Assembly (NCBI GenBank): GCA_028823885.1
Contig: JAPPFK010000179.1
Span: 1 to 39,303, forward strand
Reading direction: 5' to 3'
Source of the DNA: Rhodospirillales bacterium
GTDB lineage: Bacteria; Pseudomonadota; Alphaproteobacteria; Rhodospirillales; UBA2165
DNA length: 39,303 nt
Within the stretch, counting starts at the first letter, position 1; each line of letters begins with the position of its first letter. A model generated the notes under the pieces. It did not search any database. It had not been told where the DNA came from and saw nothing but the letters and a program-made list of their open reading frames with translations. Shown here in pieces: positions 32,876 to 39,303 of this stretch. Made by a program: the position numbers and the translations under genes.

Positions 32876-33346
32876 ATGATGAAATATTTGAAGACACTTA
32901 AACTTGTGGCGGCCTTGGCTTTGGTTGCTGGGTCTGCCCATGCGCAGAGCGTGACCGAAGGTGACACGGTGGACTTCTCCATCACCCTTGACCATGGCTG
33001 GTATATTGCAGGCGTGTCGGGGAAAAAAATACGCGTATGGTACGAGACGAAAGATGGCACCGCCACGGGAGGTGAGGACTATGAGGCGGCTCATTCATCA
33101 AGTGACAATGTGGAGGCCGAGATACAATCTGCTTTTACAATTTCAGTGGAAACATACAGCGACGATGTGGTGGAAGGGGAAGAGACCTTTAATATCCAAC
33201 TGAAAAAGGTGGATTTGTGGGTCGACTGCACCAATAGTTGGAATTATTTCTGCACCCATGGCTGGAATGCGGGGCCGTCGATCAACTCATGGTATATCAG
33301 TGGCAGTAGGACGGCTACCATCGTCGATGCGGGCTCCGCCTCGTAG
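32876..33346 (+). CDS. Small secreted Calx-beta domain protein
   Basis: 156 residues with a clear Sec signal peptide (MMKYLKTLKLVAALALVAGS, cleavage after AHA). The mature part has one Calx-beta fold: KKIRVWYETKDGTATGGEDYE, followed by YSDDVVEGEETFNIQLKKV, the classic calcium-binding edge strands. The C-terminal part has two cysteines (DCTNSWNYFC) that could form a disulfide. Start at 32876 (or 32879); GAGAAG is upstream. It lies between the IS5 element and the convergent defence-like operon, and its lower G+C matches that block more than the catabolic region. Calx-beta domains usually belong to large adhesins, so a single-domain protein is unusual; its function is unknown. Confidence 0.8.
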   Translation: MMKYLKTLKLVAALALVAGSAHAQSVTEGDTVDFSITLDHGWYIAGVSGKKIRVWYETKDGTATGGEDYEAAHSSSDNVEAEIQSAFTISVETYSDDVVEGEETFNIQLKKVDLWVDCTNSWNYFCTHGWNAGPSINSWYISGSRTATIVDAGSAS

Positions 33347-33478
33347 AGTCGCAATGGGGGCTCGTAGACGGTTCTACGGGTCTGTCCAATCGAGACACCA
33401 TCGTCGGCAAAACTCATCAACAAACTTTTCATGGGTCCTGAGCCTAGCCTGTGTCGCGCAAGCCAAGTCATCCGGCAG

Positions 33479-34486
33479 TCACCTTACCCGCCATACCCGA
33501 CGGAATCGTCGAATCTGACCGCGTGACGGATTGACCTTACCGTCCCTTCGCTCCTTCTTCGTCAATACAAGGCTTGGCTTCCCAGATCGCCAAGCTAACT
33601 CCGCCGGCTTGTTCATCCACAGCAATTCCTGTCGGCCGAGCCGATCCCCGTTCGTAGTCTGCGTAGACGCACCTAGCTCCACCCTGTGCCATCCGCCTCT
33701 TGTTTCCAATAGCCGAACATATGCGTTTGATTCATATCCACTAATCATCACCATGCACTTGCACAGAAGAGCCTGACTGAGAAGCCGCTCGTGAAATCTT
33801 TGATCGCTTGCCTCTACGCTGTACCCGTGGCCCCTATCGGCCAAATATGGCGGATCAACGTATACTAGTGTCGCGGGCTTATTTGAGTACTGTATCAACA
33901 ACTCCAGCCCGTCCTTATTTTCTATCCGAATACCGCGCAATCTCTCACTCACGCTCTTTACCCTTTCCGGGTAATTGTACCATCGATTTACTCGTGCTTC
34001 TCGGTCCTGTCTTGCATATGTATCAGATACCGAAAATCCACCACGCTTTCCGGCAATGACACCATTCACGCTCATCATCGCCTGAACCAGAAATTTTCTT
34101 GCGCGTTCCAGTTCACTCTCATTCCCGTTTAAATGTCGTGCATTCTTAAGTTCTGATCGTGCATATGGCGTTAGCTCAATCAGCTCAGCCAACTTGTCGC
34201 CATTGTCTCGCATTTGCCTCAATGCATTTACGACATTATCGTCAAGATCGTTGACGATCTCGATTTGCGCCGGCTCTTTTGCCAATGTTAGTGCAAGTGC
34301 ACCGCCGAACAATTCCACCCAGCAACTATGAGGGGGCATGAACTCCAGGATTTTGCCGGCTAATCTTTGCTTTGACCCGTAGTATCCGAAAGCGCCAGGC
34401 GTTGCGACCGAAACCGGTTCAATTTGGGGCCTCGTGAGCACGGTTGCTTGATCGTCACATAGGTCAGTGTTGTGCTTACTACTCAT
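33479..34486 (-). CDS. D12-class N6-adenine DNA methyltransferase (Dam-type)
   Basis: A 335-residue methyltransferase that transfers a methyl group from AdoMet to adenine N6. Motif X is GAFGYYGSK (31-39), motif I is ELFGGA (58-63) and motif IV is DPPY (211-214), in the order typical of the alpha (Dam/M.DpnII) group. The C-terminal tail from about 305 is basic. The start at 34486 overlaps the preceding gene's stop by eight bases; the longer frame to 34537 would lie inside that gene. Last gene of a four-gene operon. It probably marks self DNA for the system; the target sequence is unknown. The composition is visibly lower in G+C than the catabolic genes. Confidence 0.93.
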   Translation of the reverse strand: MSSKHNTDLCDDQATVLTRPQIEPVSVATPGAFGYYGSKQRLAGKILEFMPPHSCWVELFGGALALTLAKEPAQIEIVNDLDDNVVNALRQMRDNGDKLAELIELTPYARSELKNARHLNGNESELERARKFLVQAMMSVNGVIAGKRGGFSVSDTYARQDREARVNRWYNYPERVKSVSERLRGIRIENKDGLELLIQYSNKPATLVYVDPPYLADRGHGYSVEASDQRFHERLLSQALLCKCMVMISGYESNAYVRLLETRGGWHRVELGASTQTTNGDRLGRQELLWMNKPAELAWRSGKPSLVLTKKERRDGKVNPSRGQIRRFRRVWRVR

Positions 34487-35447
34487 GACATTCTCTTTCA
34501 CTGACGTTCCAGTCGCCTTGTTCAATTCTCCACGCATCCTCCTTTATCAGTTCTTCCACAGGGTTCTCGATAACCCTTTTTTCACCAACCTGCGGTTTCC
34601 CGTTCCTTACAGGAACCAAGTACAGAAAATACGAACTACCGTTTTCTGTCGCAGTCTGTACTTCGTTTCGAGTAAAGATAAATGCCCAGTCCGTCGGACT
34701 AACTGCCTTGACTTCGATCAGCCGCACTCTGACCTCATCCGTACTGGTGTCCCTGCGAACGCTTGCAATATCGTAGCCTGCAGCTGAGTTCTCCATCGCG
34801 ATATGAATCACCATGTTGGCATCTCTGTCGCCAACTGTGCATCGTTCAAACGTGACAACCTCCAACTCCGCAGCCAAGCCAATGTCCGCTTGGTTCCTCT
34901 TCCGAACTTTCAATTGCTCCGGTGATGGTCCCCTGCTGTGTATCGCCCTAATGAAGTCGGAGTGAAACCAAGTGCTGACCGAATAGATTCCCGTCGAGTG
35001 CTGGAGCTGAATTGCGCCCCCTTCCAAGAGGACATTTCGCGCTGCGTAGTACTCTTCGCCAATCCGCCCCCACTTCATCCTGAAGCGCCCGTCCTCTAGG
35101 ACAAATGCGTGACAAACCGTGCGCAGCTCCCTGCCATATCCGGTGTCCGATTCCAGGACGGCCTTTATCACATGGGTGCAAAACTCCTCCCTGCCGGTGC
35201 CTAGCGCTGCGACCATGCCCGTCGAGACCCGATCACGACCAATATACCCACCATCGACCTCTACCGCGCCCATCGTCTCGAGGAACCTCAATGCCTCATC
35301 GAACCCGAGGGCGCGTTCACCAAACCGTCGTCTAGCCACCTGCCGCTCCAGCTGAATAGGCTCGCTCAACACGTCCACCAGAACTTCTATAGATATCAGG
35401 GTGAGACCTTCCCAATGCGAACCCTCGTCGCTCCTATGGGTGGTCAT
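34479..35447 (-). CDS. DUF3883-domain protein, putative PD-(D/E)xK nuclease
   Basis: 322 residues. The C-terminal part, roughly 190-300, matches the DUF3883 pattern: MENSAAGYDIASV, then RLIEVKAVSPTDWAFIFTRN, then SSYFLYLVPV. D226 and E245-x-K247 could be the catalytic core of a restriction-endonuclease fold; this domain is thought to be a nuclease-like module. Residues 1-180 have no family I recognise; FCTHVIKAVLESDTGYGREL and the following stretch look helical with a winged-helix feel, possibly a DNA-recognition part. The ATG overlaps the helicase stop by 14 bases. Candidate effector of the system. Confidence 0.82.
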   Translation of the reverse strand: MTTHRSDEGSHWEGLTLISIEVLVDVLSEPIQLERQVARRRFGERALGFDEALRFLETMGAVEVDGGYIGRDRVSTGMVAALGTGREEFCTHVIKAVLESDTGYGRELRTVCHAFVLEDGRFRMKWGRIGEEYYAARNVLLEGGAIQLQHSTGIYSVSTWFHSDFIRAIHSRGPSPEQLKVRKRNQADIGLAAELEVVTFERCTVGDRDANMVIHIAMENSAAGYDIASVRRDTSTDEVRVRLIEVKAVSPTDWAFIFTRNEVQTATENGSSYFLYLVPVRNGKPQVGEKRVIENPVEELIKEDAWRIEQGDWNVSERECHE

Positions 35448-37308
35448 CAGGCGAAATTTCCCATTCCGGTAGTTCTATGCCTGCCAAAGGAAATTCCTGA
35501 TCGATAACTTCCATCATTCGTGCTGTCTTCGCATTCAAATTGTCGAGAATCTGGCTCTCAAAGGTGTCTCGATACTTCAAAAAATGATAGTAGGATATCT
35601 TCTCCTCTGATCCTCCTACTCTGTGAATGCGATCTAAAGATTGCAGGTACTCTGCGCAGTTATACGACAAGTCATAGTAAATCGCATTTGAGCAAGTTCG
35701 GTGCAGCGACACTGACTCGGAACACGCCGCAGGATTTGCGATCAGAATATCCAGTCCACTATTCCGTCTCTTGAACGCTTCAATGATCTCCTCCCGGCTC
35801 TCTTCATTCATCCCGACTTCTGTCGGCGTTCCGCCGTATACGACTCTACTCTGAAACCCAAGTTCGTCGCATTCTTGCTTAATCCGCTGGAGCGAACCGA
35901 CAAAGTTCGCCCATACAACAACTTTTTCACCTCTTGAGCGGAGATCACGAAGCATTACATTCAGTGTCTCCATTTTTGCGGGAGTTTCCAGATGACGGTA
36001 GTTCTGAATCTTGCTTATCAGATAATGATTCTCCGGGTCTATCAAATCCTCGGAATAATTCTCGATGGCTCCAAGCAGAAGGCTTGCATATGACACCGCC
36101 TGCCGTTTTCTAATCTGCCGCCCCTTTTTAAGGTCCAGGCTTGTCGCTAGATCAAGATCCCCTAAACTTTGCGCCAGCTCGGCAATCCTCTCTTCAATGC
36201 ACTCGTACAGCTCACGCTCAACCGGGTTCATGTCGACTTCCACCGGGGGCAGAAACACAGGCTCCGACAAACCCAACTCACTCTTTCGTACCCGATAAAA
36301 CAAATTCTTGATCTTGGGCTCAATCGTTTCCTTTGCGATACGGTGTTGACCCGCCTCAGATGCTTGTCTGATTCGTCCTCGACTCTTCGCATCGAAAATT
36401 GGTGCGTCGGGAAATAGTATATTGAACTGATTGATGCCATCACCGTAACTCTTCGGGAACGGTGTTCCCGTCATGATACAGCGCTTTGTCGCGAACCTGC
36501 TTGTTTCTGCCACGGCCCGCGCCCATACCCCTTCGTCCTGCTTCATGTAGTGAGCTTCGTCGACAATGAAGAACGCATGGTTATCGGGTTCACGAAGCAA
36601 GTCTTGCGCTTGCTGGCTGTCCCTGGCCAAAGTGTGATACGTCGTAAGGTACAGTTCCATAGGCTGAGAAATGCGGGAATAGTACTTTGAATGCCGTTCC
36701 CGCACGTCGCCACCTGCAAGGATTTCTACCGAAGCAGTCCTTCCAAGTGTTACCTCAAACACCGACTGCCAGGGTGCGAAACATGAGCGGGGCCCGACAA
36801 CGAACAAAGAGTTAATCGCCCCTTTACTCCTAAGGTACTCATACACCGCCAAAACCACTGAGGTTTTTCCGGCTCCGGGGGTAGAAAAGTTGGCACTGTG
36901 CGCTACATGCAGCAAATGCAGAGCCGCCTTCACTTGGTGGGATAGCAATGGCCGCTTCAGCGCGAGCCGAACAAATTCAAGGAATTCGTTTGTTTCGTGC
37001 TGCGTCAAAATGCCGTTTTTGATTTCGCCGCCAACGCCCCGACTGACTTCCACCTCCTTGGCCGCCTCGTTTGCGCGTCGAACAGTTTCAATCGTATGGT
37101 GATCAAGGTCTAGCGCGACATCGGTCTCGGTCAGCAACGTTACGACCTTCAACACCAACTCCCGGCGTCCATGAGATTCGGCACTAAGCCCTTCTCCGCC
37201 TTGCCGAAATCCGTATAGCCTTAGCGTGCTCTTGGTTGCGGGAGACAACTTCCTCTGCGGGTCCGTTATGTGGACCGCGTCGGCGTCCGACCGAACGAAT
37301 ACGGTCAT
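35434..37308 (-). CDS. SNF2-like superfamily 2 helicase/translocase
   Basis: A 624-residue DNA motor. Walker A is TPGAGKTS (143-150), the Walker B box is DEAH (250-253) and motif III is TGTP (280-283). The second RecA lobe has VVVWANFVGSLQRIK, then NPAACSESVSLHRTCSNAI and QSLDRIHRVGG, the SNF2-style motifs V and VI. About 120 N-terminal residues precede the motor without a recognised domain. The start is 37308, whose ATG overlaps the ParB-like gene's stop as ATGA; a longer frame to 37398 lies within that gene. It probably couples ATP use to moving along or remodelling DNA. No nuclease motif is visible in it. Confidence 0.92.
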   Translation of the reverse strand: MTVFVRSDADAVHITDPQRKLSPATKSTLRLYGFRQGGEGLSAESHGRRELVLKVVTLLTETDVALDLDHHTIETVRRANEAAKEVEVSRGVGGEIKNGILTQHETNEFLEFVRLALKRPLLSHQVKAALHLLHVAHSANFSTPGAGKTSVVLAVYEYLRSKGAINSLFVVGPRSCFAPWQSVFEVTLGRTASVEILAGGDVRERHSKYYSRISQPMELYLTTYHTLARDSQQAQDLLREPDNHAFFIVDEAHYMKQDEGVWARAVAETSRFATKRCIMTGTPFPKSYGDGINQFNILFPDAPIFDAKSRGRIRQASEAGQHRIAKETIEPKIKNLFYRVRKSELGLSEPVFLPPVEVDMNPVERELYECIEERIAELAQSLGDLDLATSLDLKKGRQIRKRQAVSYASLLLGAIENYSEDLIDPENHYLISKIQNYRHLETPAKMETLNVMLRDLRSRGEKVVVWANFVGSLQRIKQECDELGFQSRVVYGGTPTEVGMNEESREEIIEAFKRRNSGLDILIANPAACSESVSLHRTCSNAIYYDLSYNCAEYLQSLDRIHRVGGSEEKISYYHFLKYRDTFESQILDNLNAKTARMMEVIDQEFPLAGIELPEWEISPDDHP

Positions 37309-38711
37309 GTCTGATCGCTGGGTTTCAGCATACCGACTTTCTGAGCGGTCTTCACTTTTTGATAAATTTGGGTCTTTAAGTTTTCGGATTCGGAACACAG
37401 ATCATTCGCTATCGCCAATGCCTCGTTCAAATCGTTTATAGGGATGTTCTCCACTATCATGTTGTCGTGGGTCAGCTTCTTTAGCGCATCACTCAATAAA
37501 GTAAGCGGCGCATTCTTTTCGCTGCCGGTTTGACTCGCCTCCCGGGCCTGGACCAAACGCCTTGTAATCTCTGTCCGATACTTGTTCTTCCATTTTTCCT
37601 CAATAGCTTCACGAGATAGCTGCTTGCCTTCAGCGTCTACCGTTTCCGCAAGGGGAAGATCGTGCTTCGTATTCTTAGCTAGTTCGAGCAGCCGAGCTTT
37701 GCCGTGTTCCGCATACTTCGGAAAGTCTCGCATGATGTCGTGCAACTTGCCAAAATCAGGCACGGTACGCAGGCGAATTACACTATAGGCTGCCTGCATT
37801 ATGTCTCCTGCTTCCGTCTCATCTATACCCATCTTGTCGAGCCCCCGAGGGGTCTTCGCCCGCGTCCAAAATGCTTTCGATAAGTCTATAAAGGCTTGCC
37901 ATCGGCCTTCGGGATCGCCAAGACCTCGCGAAACCGCCGAATATTCTCCGGGTCGATCGATTGCATCAAGATACTCTTCTACGCAATCAAGCGGTTCCAA
38001 GAGGTCCTTTTGGCGTTTCTTGACGGCCCGGCGAAACTCAGCCTCTTCCATGAGTTTGTATTGGGGGTCATCCCGCATTTGTTGTTCCAGGGTATAACCG
38101 CTCGATATCTTATCCCTAATGGAAAGCGCAGCATCGAAGCCATAGTAGTCAGCTTTGCCTTCCGTTTGGAGCTGATAGCGGTTCTCAATTTGCTCGATTT
38201 CCTTGAGTGTAGGTGGACCTCCTTCATCGCCGCTTCCGGGCAAGATTACCACCTTCATTGTCTGAAACGCGTCTTCCGCCGGATGCTCTTGTTGAAGCTC
38301 GTCTAAGGCGACCTTTCTTCGGTTACCGTTGATCAGGAAACCGTCTGCCGTGATTATCCCAGGTTCCCGTTGACCGTCGGCCCGCAATAACTGTTTCAGC
38401 TCGTCCGTCTTTTCCGGGTCCTTTTCACGAAGAAATTGGTGCAAGCGCAACTGAGCATCGCGATCCGTACCAATAAGGGGTCCCGCGGTACGCTCGTAGC
38501 TCTTTACTGACGAACTGATTCGCCCGTTTTCCTTTCTGAACCGCAGCAGGTCCAATGGAACCTTGTAGACAATTTCCTTTCGGTTCTCTGCGATGCCATT
38601 CCTGAAATCAATGCGGGTGCTCTCCGCTGGTGATGCCGTAATCTTCTTTTTTTGTATTTCGCGAGCGAAGTCTTCAATGATTTCGCGGGTTGCTTGTTGT
38701 GTGATGGCCAT
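37305..38711 (-). CDS. ParB/Srx-like domain protein, first gene of defence-like operon
   Basis: 468 residues. The ParB-like core lies at about 45-140: [18 protein letters not shown], then [20 protein letters not shown], where GFLINGNRR is the ParB box-II-type motif. The rest is helical and charged, with no helix-turn-helix I can name. Chromosome-partition ParB proteins come with ParA; none is here, so the role is different, perhaps DNA sensing or NTP-dependent clamping or nicking. The gene is closed by the ATGA overlap with the helicase. The start at 38711 has only AGGAACAC upstream. The operon's promoter should lie in 38712-38800. Function unknown. Confidence 0.82.
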   Translation of the reverse strand: MAITQQATREIIEDFAREIQKKKITASPAESTRIDFRNGIAENRKEIVYKVPLDLLRFRKENGRISSSVKSYERTAGPLIGTDRDAQLRLHQFLREKDPEKTDELKQLLRADGQREPGIITADGFLINGNRRKVALDELQQEHPAEDAFQTMKVVILPGSGDEGGPPTLKEIEQIENRYQLQTEGKADYYGFDAALSIRDKISSGYTLEQQMRDDPQYKLMEEAEFRRAVKKRQKDLLEPLDCVEEYLDAIDRPGEYSAVSRGLGDPEGRWQAFIDLSKAFWTRAKTPRGLDKMGIDETEAGDIMQAAYSVIRLRTVPDFGKLHDIMRDFPKYAEHGKARLLELAKNTKHDLPLAETVDAEGKQLSREAIEEKWKNKYRTEITRRLVQAREASQTGSEKNAPLTLLSDALKKLTHDNMIVENIPINDLNEALAIANDLCSESENLKTQIYQKVKTAQKVGMLKPSDQT

Positions 38712-38829
38712 CGTTAAAGTGTTCCTAAATCAAGCGCCTTGCATGATATTCTTGCCTCATATGGGACGCCGCATCTTGATCGGCAGCAGCCCAGTGATCA
38801 ACCCGTCCGTCGAAGTGGGTTTTCTCTCC

Positions 38830-38999
38830 CGTGCGCCGCGCGGCCACGGCCGTTCGATGGCGCCGGAGACCGCGGCGGCGATTGTGGCGCTGCGGCGTGA
38901 GCGTCCCCATGGGGCGCTCGGCCAGCAGCCGCCCGCGGCTTTCTACCATCCCTCGCCGAGGCCCAGGCCCGAACGGCCGGCCGAGCCCTGGTATGACTC
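38830..38999 (+). pseudogene. Internally deleted integrase-core transposase relic
   Basis: One frame reads [20 protein letters not shown], then [20 protein letters not shown] and [17 protein letters not shown]. The first part is like the region before the catalytic domain of IS481/IS3-type transposases. The second is the C-terminal RPHEALG-like end. The whole DDE catalytic core between them is missing, so this is an in-frame internal deletion. It continues without stop into a Fic fragment. Confidence 0.6.
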
Positions 39000-39000
39000 G

Positions 39001-39126
39001 TGGCACGCCGTGCGCCGGGTGCGCACCGCCCTAGCCGACCCGGTGCGATCCATGAACTGCTACTACAGCAATTTGATCGAGGGTCACGACACGCATCCAG
39101 TCGATATTGAGCGAGCTCTCAATTGA
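39001..39126 (+). pseudogene. Fic-family N-terminal fragment
   Basis: The same frame continues [20 protein letters not shown], then [20 protein letters not shown], then Asn and stop. SNLIEG is the inhibitory-helix motif seen at the N-terminus of class II Fic AMP-transferases, and DPVRSMN before it is also typical. The catalytic HxFx(D/E)GNGR domain is absent: the frame ends at TGA (39124-39126) right before an IS3-type element. It has no start of its own. Confidence 0.65.
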
Positions 39127-39128
39127 GG

Positions 39129-39303
39129 TGGCCCCGGAAAATCGGACAGTTTGTTAAGGTGTATTCCACCGTTTGACGGAGGAATGCAGATAAGCAAGCG
39201 ACGCAGGTTTTCGGGGGATCTGAAGGCGAAGATTGCCTTGGAGGCTTTACGGGGCGATCGGACGCTTCAGGAGATCGCCGCGCGGCACCAGGTTCATCCG
39301 AAC
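39129..39303 (+). mobile_element. IS3-family element, left end only
   Basis: Starts near TGGCCCCGGAAAATCGGACA at 39129, a terminal-repeat-like sequence beginning with TG as IS3 ends do, and continues past the window edge. It contains the start of orfA. The right end is outside, so the inverted repeat and target duplication cannot be checked. Confidence 0.6.
39184..39303 (+). CDS. IS3-family transposase OrfA, N-terminal 40 residues (partial)
   Basis: Reads MQISKRRRFSGDLKAKIALE, then ALRGDRTLQEIAARHQVHPN, the helix-turn-helix of IS3-family OrfA proteins (HTH_Tnp_1). ACGGAGGAATG gives a strong ribosome-binding site. Frame is open at the window's right edge. Confidence 0.9.
   Translation, partial: MQISKRRRFSGDLKAKIALEALRGDRTLQEIAARHQVHPN

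Noticed and set aside
33479..38711. Calling the operon type I RM, DISARM or BREX
   Set aside because: No HsdS or HsdM, no phospholipase-D or DUF1998 protein and no PglZ, BrxC or Lon-like protein are present; a helicase and a methyltransferase alone are not enough for these names.
1..39303. CRISPR arrays
   Set aside because: No regularly spaced repeat series was found; the only short direct repeats are the decamers at 11335-11364 and the pair at 30248-30291.

Overview
The window looks like an alphaproteobacterial chromosome segment. G+C is high, and the gene families (TAXI-type TRAP transporter, hydantoinase A/B pair, Rieske oxygenases, choline-sulfatase-like sulfatase) are typical of free-living or host-associated marine Rhodospirillales/Rhodobacterales-type bacteria. 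That placement is inferred from gene content and a tRNA-derived sequence; no rRNA or complete tRNA is present.

Layout. (1) 1-4549, minus strand: a catabolic or modification operon with two paralogous PAPS-type sulfotransferases, an iron-dependent alcohol dehydrogenase and a choline-sulfatase-like sulfatase that runs off the left edge. A second sulfatase (4973-6481) is transcribed divergently. (2) 6491-9383: an alpha/alpha-toroid protein of unknown function, divergent from a Crp/Fnr-type regulator, then a 3-hydroxyisobutyrate-dehydrogenase-like oxidoreductase. (3) 9384-10242: a scar holding the C-terminal remnant of a serine recombinase. Its 3' end contains a 21-bp copy of what looks like the 3' end of initiator tRNA-Met, so it is probably a former attachment site. 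(4) 10243-26677: a catabolic cluster with an amidohydrolase, a TAXI-TRAP transporter (fused permease plus receptor), a TauD-type dioxygenase, HyuA/HyuB, two degenerate M24 creatinase-like proteins, Rieske oxygenase alpha/beta subunits, an amidase, a cupin and an LLM flavin oxidoreductase. Together these suggest uptake and stepwise opening or oxidation of an unidentified small, probably nitrogen-containing organic compound. (5) 26731-32801: a graveyard region with a truncated phenylacetate-CoA ligase, an orphan Rieske alpha subunit, a broken IS630 transposase, a NYN-domain pseudogene with an in-frame stop, an IS21-like end, a PIN-domain fragment, an apparently intact MazEF-like toxin-antitoxin pair, lipase and integrase fragments, and a complete IS5-family element. 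(6) 32876-38711: a lower-G+C block with a secreted Calx-beta protein and, on the minus strand, a four-gene overlapping operon: ParB-like protein, SNF2-like helicase, DUF3883 (putative PD-(D/E)xK) protein and D12-class adenine methyltransferase. (7) 38830-39303: an internally deleted transposase relic, a Fic N-terminal fragment and the start of an IS3-family element.

The most interesting system is the four-gene operon at 33479-38711. It has the ingredients of a restriction-modification-like defence module (methyltransferase, motor, candidate nuclease, DNA-binding ParB-like protein), but its architecture does not match the well-known systems I can name. It is compositionally foreign and boxed in by mobile-element debris. 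All functional assignments come from reading motifs by eye; no database search was possible.
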